From contig NZ_JAQOTJ010000001.1 of assembly GCF_028401955.1 (NCBI RefSeq), positions 219,138 through 283,137 on the forward strand: a stretch of DNA of 64,000 nucleotides. The letters run 5' to 3'. Shown here piece by piece: positions 17,557-26,801 of this stretch (the stretch's first letter is position 1; every line of letters starts with the position of its first letter). Below the pieces are notes generated by a model that searched no databases, was not told where the DNA came from, and saw only the letters and a list, made by a program, of their open reading frames with translations. Origin of the DNA: Bacillus sp. BP-3. GTDB lineage: Bacteria > Bacillota > Bacilli > Bacillales > Bacillaceae_G. Position numbers and translations under genes: made by a program.

Positions 17557-18027
17557 ATGGGAGTCAGACTAGAAAAAGCAACAGTTTCTGACGCGGAATT
17601 GATTTACGCTATGCAAGTAGAGGCTTTTCTACCGTTATTGGAAACATACCAAGATTATAATACGAATCCGGCAAATGAGAAGCTTGATAGAGTCATTACA
17701 AGAATTAACAATCCGTACGGTGAATTTTATAAAATCATATACAATAAGGACGTTGTTGGTGCTGTGAGTATAGTTTGGAAAGAAGGGGCAACTGAATTTT
17801 GGATTAGTCCAATGTTCATTCTTCCGAAGTATCAAGGAAAGGGAATTGCCCAGAAAATAATATTGTTATTAGAAGAAATGTTCCCCCAAGCAACAAGTTG
17901 GGAATTAGCCACAATTTTAGAGGAAAAACGGAACTGTTATCTGTATGAAAAAATGGGTTTTGTACAGACTGGGGTAAGAAAAAGGTTGAACGAACATACA
18001 ACGCTTGTTTATTATGAAAGACTGTAA
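17557..18027 (+). CDS. GNAT family N-acetyltransferase
   Basis: 156 residues. The acetyl-CoA binding motif A is clear at about 87-100 (LPKYQGKGIAQKII), followed by the YEKMGFVQTG motif B near the C-terminus. N-terminal RLEKATVSDAELIYAMQ is typical of the fold. The ATG at 17557 is 8 nt after GGAG; a GTG three codons earlier overlaps that site. The substrate is unknown. It converges on spoVB with a shared terminator. Confidence 0.85.
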   Translation: MGVRLEKATVSDAELIYAMQVEAFLPLLETYQDYNTNPANEKLDRVITRINNPYGEFYKIIYNKDVVGAVSIVWKEGATEFWISPMFILPKYQGKGIAQKIILLLEEMFPQATSWELATILEEKRNCYLYEKMGFVQTGVRKRLNEHTTLVYYERL

Positions 18028-18032
18028 TAAAT

Positions 18033-18073
18033 AAAAACAGCTATCGAATTAAAATCGATAGCTGTTTTTATTT
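18033..18073. terminator. Bidirectional terminator between GNAT gene and spoVB
   Basis: AAAAACAGCTATCGA pairs with TCGATAGCTGTTTTT around an ATTAAAA loop, with T/A runs on both sides. It serves convergent genes. Confidence 0.92.
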
Positions 18074-19627
18074 AAAAAAGGAAAATTTACGAAGAATCGG
18101 GAGTCTTAGTAATTCTTCTTTTCGAATAATGCCAAAAAGGATTAATAGGAATACATATAGTGCGGAGGTAGATAGTACTTCCCATAATGTTTGCATGCCA
18201 AGTGAAGGAGAGAAGATCATGTGTTTATGTATGTAATAGCCCACGCCCCCAGCGATGATAATAGCAAGTAAACCATAAATATAATCTTTTATATAAATAG
18301 TAAACGTAATTTTTTTTAAGACAGTTGCATAGTGAAGTAAAGTAACTGTAACGATATTGGCTGCAATTGCAAGAGCGACGCCCATCATTTGAAACTGTGG
18401 TTGTGAGGCAAGAACGAAAATAACGAGTAATTTCACAATTGCCCCGATAAACGTATTCATCATAGCAGCTCGTGCTAAATTTAGAGCTTGTAATACAGAT
18501 GTGAGTGGCCCCTGAAAATAGTGAAATAAAAAGCAAGGTGCAAGTACTTGAATGAAAAGTGTAGCACTATCGGAACCGTACATAAGCGTTAAAATGGGCG
18601 AAGTGAATACATATAAAATGACGACGGACCATCCCCCTGTAATAAGAGAGATGCGCAGAGCTTGTTGTAATCTATGCTCTACTAGACGGAGCTGTTTTTT
18701 TGCATTTGCTTCACTAATAGAGGGAACAAGTGCTGTAGAAAGAGCGTATGTAATAAAGGCCGGCAGAGACAAAAGTGGAAAGGCATACCCATTTAATATA
18801 CCGTATTGCTGCGTTGCGATAGAAGCTGCAACTCCGGCAATTGCTAAACTTTGCATAACAACGATTGGTTCGAAAAAGTAAGAAATAGATCCAATTAAGC
18901 GGCTTCCCGTCGTAGGAAGTGCAATATCCATTAAAGAATAAAAGGTGCTTTTACTTTCTTTTACAGTACTTATAAAATGGGAATGAATGGCAAGGTGTTT
19001 TTCTCTTTGAAATAATGTTAATAAAAATAATAAAGAAGCGATTTCTCCAAGTACAGCTGAGAGCATGGCACCTGCGGCAGCGTACTCGACTCCATATGGT
19101 AAAAAAAAGCGAATGCATACAGCAATAATCGTAATACGAACGACTTGTTCTAGCACCTGTGCATAGGCGCTCGGTTTCATATTTTGTCTTCCTTGAAAGT
19201 AACCACGAAGTACAGAGGAAACGGCAATGACAGGTACAACTGGTAAAATAGCAATTAATGGATAGTAGGTTCGTTTATCAGTTAATAATGTTTCTGCTAA
19301 TAAAGGAGCAAGAAGCATAATTCCAATTGTTAATAGAATACTAATGATTGAGGTAATAGCTAATGAAACGGTTAATATTTTTTTAACTTGTTGTTTATCG
19401 TGTGTAGCTTCTGCTTCAGCAATCAGTTTTGCAATGGCAACTGGAAGGCCGATTTGTGTAATGGTAATAGCTAATATAAATGTTGGAACAGCCATCATAT
19501 ATAGCCCAACGCCTTCTTCGCCTAAAATGCGCGCCATTACAATACGGTTAATAAAGCCTAATATTTTTGTAATAAAACCAGCGAGCATTAAAATAAAAGC
19601 ACCACGTAAAAAGGTTTGTTTCGTCAT
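18068..19627 (-). CDS. spoVB: Stage V sporulation protein B (MOP-family flippase)
   Basis: 519 residues with about 14 membrane helices along the whole length, starting TFLRGAFILMLAGFITKILGFINRIVMARILGEEGVGLYM, the hallmark of the polysaccharide/lipid flippase (MATE-like) superfamily. SpoVB is needed for spore cortex synthesis, probably flipping lipid-linked precursors in the mother cell. Start ATG with TAGGAG upstream. The position beside comN and secDF matches Bacillus order. Other paralogous flippases exist, so the symbol rests partly on context. Confidence 0.9.
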   Translation of the reverse strand: MTKQTFLRGAFILMLAGFITKILGFINRIVMARILGEEGVGLYMMAVPTFILAITITQIGLPVAIAKLIAEAEATHDKQQVKKILTVSLAITSIISILLTIGIMLLAPLLAETLLTDKRTYYPLIAILPVVPVIAVSSVLRGYFQGRQNMKPSAYAQVLEQVVRITIIAVCIRFFLPYGVEYAAAGAMLSAVLGEIASLLFLLTLFQREKHLAIHSHFISTVKESKSTFYSLMDIALPTTGSRLIGSISYFFEPIVVMQSLAIAGVAASIATQQYGILNGYAFPLLSLPAFITYALSTALVPSISEANAKKQLRLVEHRLQQALRISLITGGWSVVILYVFTSPILTLMYGSDSATLFIQVLAPCFLFHYFQGPLTSVLQALNLARAAMMNTFIGAIVKLLVIFVLASQPQFQMMGVALAIAANIVTVTLLHYATVLKKITFTIYIKDYIYGLLAIIIAGGVGYYIHKHMIFSPSLGMQTLWEVLSTSALYVFLLILFGIIRKEELLRLPILRKFSFFK

Positions 19628-19748
19628 CGTTTTCTCCTACCTTCTCAAAATCAGTGGAATGATTTACAATAATTTATATGCATGAATAAGATAAGCATGA
19701 CAAGCTTTTGAAATGAGGAACGTGAGATCAGAAGGAGATGAGCTAGAA

Positions 19749-20033
19749 ATGGCTGAGAAAGAGGCATTAGTAGAAGCGTATCGAGAGCAATTACAAATCG
19801 TTTTGGACAGTAAGGTGGAAGAGTTTCAAATGCTCGGCTATGATCGTGTTACACTAGAAGATGTATGGAAGTGTTTAAAGGATAGAAAGTGGAAAAAAGT
19901 AGGGCGCGATGTCAGATTGTATGAGCTTGTAAATGATGTGCTAACGTTAACAGCTAACGATTATATGACATATTTAACGATGAAGGCATATCAAGCACCG
20001 CTTTGGTCGTTTGAAGAATATGAAAATAAATAA
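19749..20033 (+). CDS. comN: Post-transcriptional regulator ComN
   Basis: 94 residues, acidic and helical, with VEAYREQLQIVLDSKVEEFQMLGYDRVTLEDVWKCL at the N-terminus, the signature of the ComN/YrzD family. In B. subtilis ComN controls competence comE mRNA after transcription. The ATG at 19749 has AAGGAG 11 nt upstream. Upstream in-frame starts at 19713 have no ribosome site. It sits between spoVB (divergent) and secDF, as in other bacilli. Confidence 0.83.
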   Translation: MAEKEALVEAYREQLQIVLDSKVEEFQMLGYDRVTLEDVWKCLKDRKWKKVGRDVRLYELVNDVLTLTANDYMTYLTMKAYQAPLWSFEEYENK

Positions 20034-20044
20034 TAAGGTTGTAA

Positions 20045-20073
20045 TTGGTTTGTTCTTCCTCTTGCAGTATAAT
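20045..20073 (+). promoter_or_regulatory. Candidate sigma-A promoter of secDF
   Basis: TTGGTT (20045-20050), 17 nt, consensus TATAAT (20068-20073), about 65 nt before the secDF start. Confidence 0.6.
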
Positions 20074-20139
20074 AGTGAGTATTGATAAAGAGGTAATTTT
20101 GGAACAAGTGCTTTTGTTCAAAGGAGGAACAAGAAACAT

Positions 20140-22401
20140 ATGGCAAAGCGAAGCAGCAGAATCGTTGCCTTTTTCCTCGTTGTGTTATTAATTGGAGGAA
20201 TCATTGGAGCAACGACAAAAAACATTACAAAAGGAATTAATCTCGGACTTGATCTTCGAGGCGGCTTTGAAATTTTATATGAAGTAAAGCCAGCGAAAAA
20301 AGGGGATAAAGTTACAAGGGATACTCTTGTGAGTACGGTTGGTGCACTCGAAAAACGTGTAAACGTTCTTGGTGTAAGCGAACCGAATATCCAAATTGAA
20401 GGAAATGATCGCATTCGTGTGCAGCTTGCTGGCATTAAAGATCAACAGCAAGCGCGAGATGTATTATCAACGCAAGCGAAATTAACGTTCCGTGATGTAA
20501 ATGATAACATCCTTATGGACGGTGCGGACTTAGCAACGAACGGTGCAAAGCAAACGTTCGATGAGCAAGGTCGACCAAGTGTTGGCTTAAAGTTAAAGAG
20601 TGCTGATAAATTCCGTCAAGTGACTGAGAAAGTATTAAACATGAAGCCGAACAACTTAATGGTAATTTGGCTTGACTTTGAAGAAGGAAAAGATTCTTAC
20701 AAGGCAGAAGCAGCGAAGCCAAAACCGAAATATTTATCAGCAGCTACTGTGAGTCAAGTATTTAATCAAGCGGAAGTATCTATTGTTGGTGGAAACTTTA
20801 CAGTAGAGAGCGCAAAACAACTTTCAGAGTTGTTAAATGCCGGAGCACTTCCTGTTGATTTAAAAGAAATATACTCTACTTCGGTTGGAGCGAAATTTGG
20901 TGAGCAAGCACTGCAAAAAACAATTTTTGCTAGTGCAATCGGTATAGCGCTTATTTTCTTATTTATGCTTGTATTCTATCGTCTACCTGGTCTTGTAGCG
21001 ATAATTATGCTTGGTTTATATATTTACATAACGTTACTCGTATTCAATTGGATGCACGCGGTTCTTACATTGCCGGGTATAGCAGCACTCGTGCTCGGGG
21101 TCGGGATTGCGGTTGATGCAAACGTTATTACATATGAAAGGCTGAAAGAAGAACTGCGCATAGGAAAATCGATGCTATCGGCATATCGTGCAGGTAATCA
21201 GCGTTCATTATCAACCATTCTAGATGCAAATGTTACAACACTTGCAGCAGCAGGAGTATTGTTTGCGTATGGTACAAGTTCTGTTAGAGGATTTGCGACA
21301 AGTTTAATTGTAAGTATTTTAGTTGGCTTTATCACAAACGTATATGGTACACGTTTCTTACTTGGCTTACTTGTGAAGAGCCGTTACTTTGATAAAAAAT
21401 ATGCTTACTTTGGTGTAAAACCGAAGGAAGTTATTCCGCTATCAAAAGGTGTAGAACACGCACCAACGAAATTTGACCGTATTAACTTTGTTAGTATCGG
21501 ACATAAATTCTTCTGGTTCTCAGTTGTTGTCATGATTGCGGGTGCGATTATTTTACCGATTTTCAAATTGAATCTAGGCATTGATTTTGAAAGTGGTACG
21601 CGCATGGATATTAAAACAAATCAAGCGATAACGGTATCACAAGTACAAAAAGAGTTGCATGATTTGAAAGTAGATGTGAAGCAAGAAGATATCGTGCCAA
21701 CAGGTAATGATAATAAAGGATTTGCTGTTCGTACAATTGGTGTACTATCAAAAGATGATATTTCGAAAGTAAAAACAGCCTTCCACGATAAATATGGTAC
21801 AGAACCAAACGTAAGTACAGTTTCTCCGACAATTGGGAAAGAAATTGCGCGAAATGCACTTATAGCTGTGTTGATTGCATCAGCTGTTATCATTTTATAT
21901 GTGAGCATTCGCTTCCGCTTCACATATGCATTATCAGCAGTATTAGCGCTTCTGCACGATGCATTCTTTATTATTGTTGTGTTTAGTCTACTTCATTTAG
22001 AAGTTGATCTTACGTTTATCGCAGCGGTGTTAACAATTATCGGTTATTCTATTAACGATTCGATTGTTACGTTTGACCGAAATCGTGAGTTATACAAACA
22101 GAAGCAAAAAATTCGCACATTAAGCGATTTAGAAGAGATTGTGAATGCGAGTATTCGCCAAACAATCGGTCGTTCTATTAATACGGTTATGACGGTGTTA
22201 CTGCCTGTTATTACATTGTTAATTTTCGGCAGTGAGTCATTACGTAACTTCTCAATTGCATTATTTGTTGGTTTAATTGTTGGTACTTACTCTTCTGTTT
22301 TCGTTGCATCCCAAATTTGGTTGATGCTTGAAAACCGCCGTTTGAAAAAAGGAAAAGGTCAGAAGAAAGTAGAAGTAAAGACATCTGAACCGCAAGTATA
22401 A
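20140..22401 (+). CDS. secDF: Protein translocase subunit SecDF (fused)
   Basis: 753 residues; SecD and SecF are one polypeptide, as is usual in Bacillus. N-terminal helix, then GINLGLDLRGGFEILYEV, an extracytoplasmic domain and six membrane helices for the SecD half (to about residue 430). The SecF half begins near residue 435 with FDRINFVSIGHKFFWFS, NLGIDFESGTRMDI and six more helices. It uses the proton-motive force to help release exported proteins. AAGGAGGAAC Shine-Dalgarno. Confidence 0.96.
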   Translation: MAKRSSRIVAFFLVVLLIGGIIGATTKNITKGINLGLDLRGGFEILYEVKPAKKGDKVTRDTLVSTVGALEKRVNVLGVSEPNIQIEGNDRIRVQLAGIKDQQQARDVLSTQAKLTFRDVNDNILMDGADLATNGAKQTFDEQGRPSVGLKLKSADKFRQVTEKVLNMKPNNLMVIWLDFEEGKDSYKAEAAKPKPKYLSAATVSQVFNQAEVSIVGGNFTVESAKQLSELLNAGALPVDLKEIYSTSVGAKFGEQALQKTIFASAIGIALIFLFMLVFYRLPGLVAIIMLGLYIYITLLVFNWMHAVLTLPGIAALVLGVGIAVDANVITYERLKEELRIGKSMLSAYRAGNQRSLSTILDANVTTLAAAGVLFAYGTSSVRGFATSLIVSILVGFITNVYGTRFLLGLLVKSRYFDKKYAYFGVKPKEVIPLSKGVEHAPTKFDRINFVSIGHKFFWFSVVVMIAGAIILPIFKLNLGIDFESGTRMDIKTNQAITVSQVQKELHDLKVDVKQEDIVPTGNDNKGFAVRTIGVLSKDDISKVKTAFHDKYGTEPNVSTVSPTIGKEIARNALIAVLIASAVIILYVSIRFRFTYALSAVLALLHDAFFIIVVFSLLHLEVDLTFIAAVLTIIGYSINDSIVTFDRNRELYKQKQKIRTLSDLEEIVNASIRQTIGRSINTVMTVLLPVITLLIFGSESLRNFSIALFVGLIVGTYSSVFVASQIWLMLENRRLKKGKGQKKVEVKTSEPQV

Positions 22402-22423
22402 GAAAAAATCATGTGAATTTGAA

Positions 22424-22460
22424 TGAAAAGAGATGCCTCTTTGCAGGCATTTCTTTTTTT
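22424..22460 (+). terminator. Terminator after secDF
   Basis: AGATGCCT/AGGCATTT stem with a CTTTGC-type loop and a T-rich tail ending in T7. Confidence 0.85.
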
Positions 22461-22489
22461 GTTCTGGGATAGAATAAAGTGAAGGTTAG

Positions 22490-22690
22490 TACGGGACTTT
22501 ATCCCTCGCTGATGGAAAGTCCGCCCAATCGGACTTTTACGGACAATTATCCATCATCTATCTTCTTTAGAAAAGCGGAAGCGGCTCGTTCAGAATCGCA
22601 GGACGCCCACGTCCCTGACAGGGAGGTGTTTTTTGCCTCGTTCGAGGCGAGGGTCTTACTGTCCGCGAATAGTGGGATAAAGTGTACGTT
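22490..22690. repeat. Family A repeat copy 3 (inverted) with embedded family B segment
   Basis: Read on the minus strand this matches the copy at 160: ends are TTTATCCC on the left and GGGATAAA on the right, and CCAATCGG-CTTTTACGG-CA-TTATCC is shared. From about 22566 to 22650 it is interrupted by GAAAAGCGGAAGCGGCTCG and AGAATCGCAGGACG, then GGGAGGTGTTTTTTGCCTCG, the same foreign segment found inverted at 16255-16305. The block fills most of the gap upstream of the CDF transporter and gives a spurious in-frame N-terminal extension to that gene. Confidence 0.75.
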
Positions 22691-22712
22691 GATGAAAGAA
22701 AGGGTTTCGATT

Positions 22713-23606
22713 ATGGAAAAAGATGAACGTTTTAAACAAGCGGAATTTGGGGCAATTGTTGGAATTGTCGGCAATATTGTGCTTGCGATTGTCAAAGCTG
22801 TTATTGGATATATTGGAAATAGTAAAGCGCTTATGGCGGATGCAGTTCATTCTGGTTCGGATGTTATCGGCTCATTAGCAGTCTTTTTTGGACTCCGCGC
22901 AGCGAAGCAACCGCCTGATGAGGATCATCCATATGGACACGGAAAAGCTGAATCTATTTCTGCAATCATTGTAGCTGTTCTTTTGTTTATTGTCGGAATT
23001 GAAATTGTTATTTCTTCTGTTAAAGCTTTTACACAAGTGCTTGAGCCTCCGCGCTGGATTACTGTGATTGCTGTACTTCTTTCGATTGTTGTGAAAGAAG
23101 GAATGTTTCGTTATAAATATAAGTTAGGCAAAAGGATAAATAGTGATGCAATTATTGCAAACGCGTATGAGCATCGTTCGGATGTGTTTTCATCAATTGC
23201 GGCTTTAATTGGTATTGGGGCAGCAATTATAGGGGATAAATTTGGGATGGAGTGGCTTGTATATGCCGATCCAGCTGCCGGTTTATTTGTATCTTTACTC
23301 GTTATAAAAATGGCTTGGGATATCGGCAAAGAAGCGATTCATACAACACTGGATCATGTGCTTCATGAGGAAGATATTATTCCGATGAGAGAAGCGGTTA
23401 TGCAAGTAGAAGGAATTAAGAAAATAGGTTCGCTATATGCAAGAGAGCATGGGCATTATGTTATCGTCGATATTAAAGTGTCTGTTGATCCATACATTAC
23501 GGTAGAAGAAGGACATCGTATTGGTAAACGTGTGAAAGAGGTGCTCATGCAGCAAGATCATGTACAAAATGTTTTTGTTCACATAAATCCCTATTCTCCT
23601 GACTAA
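22713..23606 (+). CDS. Cation diffusion facilitator family transporter
   Basis: 297 residues. Six predicted membrane helices, with the CDF metal-site signatures ALMADAVHSGSDVIGS (helix 2, about residues 38-53) and HRSDVFSS (helix 5 region), HPYGHGKAE in between, and a C-terminal cytoplasmic ferredoxin-like domain. Family members export Zn2+, Mn2+, Fe2+ or Co2+ by proton exchange; the metal here is not decided. The ATG at 22713 follows AAAGGG by 8-9 nt; the upstream in-frame stretch is repeat DNA. It sits between secDF and recJ. Confidence 0.92.
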   Translation: MEKDERFKQAEFGAIVGIVGNIVLAIVKAVIGYIGNSKALMADAVHSGSDVIGSLAVFFGLRAAKQPPDEDHPYGHGKAESISAIIVAVLLFIVGIEIVISSVKAFTQVLEPPRWITVIAVLLSIVVKEGMFRYKYKLGKRINSDAIIANAYEHRSDVFSSIAALIGIGAAIIGDKFGMEWLVYADPAAGLFVSLLVIKMAWDIGKEAIHTTLDHVLHEEDIIPMREAVMQVEGIKKIGSLYAREHGHYVIVDIKVSVDPYITVEEGHRIGKRVKEVLMQQDHVQNVFVHINPYSPD

Positions 23607-23644
23607 TGAAAACTTGTAAGCGCCAATTGGTTAATCAAACCTCA

Positions 23645-23691
23645 TTGTCACCCCTTAATCTGTCTAGTATAATAGACAGGTTAAGGGGTGA
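23645..23691 (+). promoter_or_regulatory. recJ promoter embedded in a 19-bp inverted repeat
   Basis: TTGTCA (23645-23650), 17 nt, TATAAT (23668-23673). An inverted repeat, TCACCCCTTAATCTGTCTA at 23648-23666 against TAGACAGGTTAAGGGGTGA at 23673-23691, has 18 of 19 matches and a 6-nt centre that contains most of the -10 box. The right arm carries the recJ Shine-Dalgarno AAGGGGTGA. Transcription would begin inside the right arm, so the leader is only about 15 nt and the palindrome acts as DNA (an operator) rather than as an RNA hairpin for this promoter. Confidence 0.7.
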
Positions 23692-23695
23692 TTTC

Positions 23696-26035
23696 GTGTT
23701 ACAACCGAAGACGCGTTGGAAAGAAAAGGATAATAATGAGGAACTTGTAGAACAATTGGCAAATAAACTTCAATTGTCATCTCTTGTTACTTCGTTATTA
23801 TTAAATAGAGGTTTAGATACAGAAGAAAAGATTGTGGATTTTTTAAATACAGAGCAGCAAGAATTTCACGATCCTTTTTTACTTGAAGGTATGGATCGTA
23901 CTGTAGAGCGCGTTCGCGAAGCGATTCAAAACGGTGAACAAATTTTAATTTTCGGTGACTATGATGCGGACGGTGTTAGTAGTACAACCGTTTTATTTTT
24001 AGCATTACAAGAAATCGGAGCGGATGTAGAGTTTTATATTCCGAACCGATTTACAGAAGGATATGGACCGAATGAAGAAGCGTTTCGCTGGGCGCATCGC
24101 GCTGGTTTCTCGCTTATTATTACAGTTGATACAGGGATCGCAGCTGTTCATGAGGCGCAAGTTGCGAAGGAGCTTGGCATTGATTTAATTATTACTGATC
24201 ATCATGAGCCTCCGCCAGAATTGCCGGAAGCTTTGGCTATCATTCATCCGAAGTTAGATGGCGGTATATATCCATTTCACTATTTAGCAGGTGTTGGTGT
24301 GGCGTTTAAAGTTGCTCATGCTTTGCTTGGTAGTGTACCAGAACATTTATTAGAAATTGCTGTTATTGGTACAGTAGCCGATTTAGTGTCTCTTAATGGT
24401 GAAAACCGTCTACTTGTACAGCGTGGATTGAAAAAAATGCGAACAACGCAGCGAATAGGTTTACAAGCGCTGTTCAAAGTTGCTAATATTTCGCAAGGTG
24501 AAATTACAGAAGAAAGTGTAGGGTTTGCAATTGGACCACGCATTAACGCGGTTGGACGATTAGAAGATGCTGCCCCAGCTGTTCATTTATTATTATCAGA
24601 AGACGTAGAAGAAGCAAAAGAACTTGCACAAGAAATTGATGAACTAAACAAATTACGAAAAGACATTGTAAAGCAAATTACAGAAGAAGCGATTGCAGAA
24701 GTAGAAGCACATTATCCACCAAAAGAGAATACAGTATTAGTTTTAGCAAAAGAAGGATGGAATCCCGGTGTAATTGGGATTGTTGCTTCGAAGCTCGTAG
24801 ATCGTTTTTACAGGCCGACAATTGTCTTAAGTATTGATCCTGAAAAAGGCACAGCAAAAGGTTCAGCTCGTAGTATTGAAGGTTTTGATTTATATTCGAA
24901 TTTATCAGATTGTCGTGATATTTTACCGCATTTTGGTGGGCATCCAATGGCGGCTGGTATGACTCTTAATATAGAGGATGTTGATGAACTGCGCCGCCGT
25001 CTAAACGAGCAAGCTGCTGCATTGTTATCAGATGAAGATTTTATTCCTGTCACTACGGTAGATGTAGTATGTAAAGTGGAAGATGTCACGCTGGATGCAA
25101 TCGAAGAAATGCAAAAGCTTGCTCCGTTCGGTGTCGGGAATCCAAAACCGCGCGTCGCTGTGAAAGATGCAAGTCTAGAAAGTATTCGTGCCATTGGTTC
25201 TGATGGCTCACATTTAAAAATGACACTTCGCGATGGACCAGCAACATTAGATAGTATTGGCTTTGGTTTCGGAGCATTTGCAAAAGAAATTTCTCCTGTA
25301 GCGAAAGTATCAATCGTTGGAGAAGCTTCTATTAATGAATGGAATAATTTCCGTAAACCACAAATTATGGTTCAAGACATTGCTGTAGAAGCTTGGCAAT
25401 TATTTGATTGGCGTAGTATGCGTAATGTAGAAACGAATTTAGCAGATCTTTCGCGTGATAAACTGACAATTGTGTATTTTAAGGAAGAAGCATTGCAAAA
25501 GTTTTCGTTAGAAGCATATAAAGATTACGCAATACAGGCTAAAGATGTGACAACATTCGAAGATCGCTACGTTGTTATTCTTGATTTACCGGATGCGACA
25601 GAAGATTTAAAGCACATATGTGAAAAAGGATTTCCAGCCCGCATTTATACGGTTTTTTATCAAGAAAATAATCATTTGTTTAGTACGGTTCCAACGAGAG
25701 AACACTTTAAATGGTACTTTTCATTCCTGCATCAAAAAGCACCGTTCTCGCTTCGTCAATACGGAGAGCAGCTTTGCCGTCATAAGGGCTGGTCAAAAGA
25801 TACAGTAAATTTCATGACACAGGTGTTTTTTGAGTTAGAATTTGTTACAATAAAAGACGGTGTCATTTTTATGACAGAAGAAATGAAAAAGCGTGATTTA
25901 ACCGAATCAAACACGTATCGTGAGAAAATAAACCAATTACAATTAGAAAAGGAACTGGTTTATAGCACATATCAGCAGTTATATGCATGGTTTGAAACGC
26001 TTCGTAACCATAAAGAAGTAGAACAGTTAGGATAA
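23696..26035 (+). CDS. recJ: Single-stranded-DNA-specific exonuclease RecJ
   Basis: 779 residues. 5'-3' ssDNA exonuclease of the DHH phosphoesterase family. Motifs: FGDYDADGVSS (about 82-92), ITVDTGIAA, ITDHHEPP (DHH, about 166-173), and the DHHA1 region with GHPMAAGMTL. OB-fold and C-terminal RecJ_C domains follow. The GTG at 23696, 5 nt after AGGGGTG, gives the family start MLQPKTRW; an upstream frame to 23606 is only the palindrome and the preceding gene's 3' flank. Confidence 0.95.
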   Translation: MLQPKTRWKEKDNNEELVEQLANKLQLSSLVTSLLLNRGLDTEEKIVDFLNTEQQEFHDPFLLEGMDRTVERVREAIQNGEQILIFGDYDADGVSSTTVLFLALQEIGADVEFYIPNRFTEGYGPNEEAFRWAHRAGFSLIITVDTGIAAVHEAQVAKELGIDLIITDHHEPPPELPEALAIIHPKLDGGIYPFHYLAGVGVAFKVAHALLGSVPEHLLEIAVIGTVADLVSLNGENRLLVQRGLKKMRTTQRIGLQALFKVANISQGEITEESVGFAIGPRINAVGRLEDAAPAVHLLLSEDVEEAKELAQEIDELNKLRKDIVKQITEEAIAEVEAHYPPKENTVLVLAKEGWNPGVIGIVASKLVDRFYRPTIVLSIDPEKGTAKGSARSIEGFDLYSNLSDCRDILPHFGGHPMAAGMTLNIEDVDELRRRLNEQAAALLSDEDFIPVTTVDVVCKVEDVTLDAIEEMQKLAPFGVGNPKPRVAVKDASLESIRAIGSDGSHLKMTLRDGPATLDSIGFGFGAFAKEISPVAKVSIVGEASINEWNNFRKPQIMVQDIAVEAWQLFDWRSMRNVETNLADLSRDKLTIVYFKEEALQKFSLEAYKDYAIQAKDVTTFEDRYVVILDLPDATEDLKHICEKGFPARIYTVFYQENNHLFSTVPTREHFKWYFSFLHQKAPFSLRQYGEQLCRHKGWSKDTVNFMTQVFFELEFVTIKDGVIFMTEEMKKRDLTESNTYREKINQLQLEKELVYSTYQQLYAWFETLRNHKEVEQLG

Positions 26036-26083
26036 AGGACTTGTATTTACAACGCTTTTTATATTCGAGGAGGATTCATAAAT

Positions 26084-26596
26084 ATGGATTTCAAGCAACA
26101 TATTGCAATCGTACCAGATTATCCGAAAGAAGGTATTGTCTTTAAAGACATCACACCTTTAATGAACGATGGAAAAGCATATAAAGCAGCAACAGATGCA
26201 ATCGTTGCATATGCAAAAGAAAGAAATATCGACCTAGTAGTAGGACCAGAAGCACGTGGTTTTATTATTGGATGTCCAGTTTCTTACGCATTAGAAGTAG
26301 GCTTTGCACCAGTTCGTAAATTAGGTAAATTACCACGCGAAGTAATCACAGTAGATTACGGTAAAGAGTATGGTAAAGATGTGTTAACAATTCATAAAGA
26401 TGCAATCAAACCAGGTCAACGCGTATTAATTACAGATGACTTATTAGCTACAGGTGGAACAATTGAAGCAACAATTAAGCTAGTAGAAGAACTTGGCGGT
26501 GTTGTGGCAGGTATCGCATTTTTAGTAGAGCTTACTTACTTAGATGGCCGTAAAATGTTAGATGGCTATGATGTGTTAGTGTTAGAACAATATTAA
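26084..26596 (+). CDS. apt: Adenine phosphoribosyltransferase
   Basis: 170 residues, full length. Salvages adenine with PRPP to AMP. PRPP-binding motif [16 protein letters not shown] at about 115-130, N-terminal [19 protein letters not shown], and [11 protein letters not shown] flap. GAGGAGG Shine-Dalgarno. It lies between recJ and relA, the conserved Firmicute order, but is cut off from relA by a terminator. Confidence 0.97.
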   Translation: MDFKQHIAIVPDYPKEGIVFKDITPLMNDGKAYKAATDAIVAYAKERNIDLVVGPEARGFIIGCPVSYALEVGFAPVRKLGKLPREVITVDYGKEYGKDVLTIHKDAIKPGQRVLITDDLLATGGTIEATIKLVEELGGVVAGIAFLVELTYLDGRKMLDGYDVLVLEQY

Positions 26597-26619
26597 TTGT
26601 AAACAGGGCGACATGCGGA

Positions 26620-26656
26620 GTACCCGTGAATCTCTTTGAGAGGATCGGGTATTTTT
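26620..26656 (+). terminator. Terminator after apt
   Basis: TACCCG-(TGA)-ATCTCT pairs with AGAGGAT-CGGGTA, followed by T5. Confidence 0.85.
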
Positions 26657-26706
26657 ATATATGTATCGAAAAAAGTAAAGTGAAATGTCAGTAAAATCTT
26701 TTCCTT

Positions 26707-26735
26707 TTCACAATTCACAATCATTACGTTATAAT
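26707..26735 (+). promoter_or_regulatory. Candidate sigma-A promoter of relA
   Basis: TTCACA (26707-26712), 17 nt, consensus TATAAT (26730-26735); about 65 nt upstream of the relA ATG. Confidence 0.65.
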
Positions 26736-26801
26736 GGTAAGATAAAAATTATTCTAATTGGCAAGGAAAGAGATTATGAATCTTTAATAAAAGGTGATTA
26801 G

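Noticed and set aside
22479-22712. 78-codon N-terminal extension of the cation transporter
   Set aside because: The extension is repeat DNA; the family start and a ribosome site are at 22713.
23606-23695. 30-codon upstream extension of RecJ
   Set aside because: It would translate the promoter palindrome; the GTG at 23696 has a proper Shine-Dalgarno and gives the family N-terminus.
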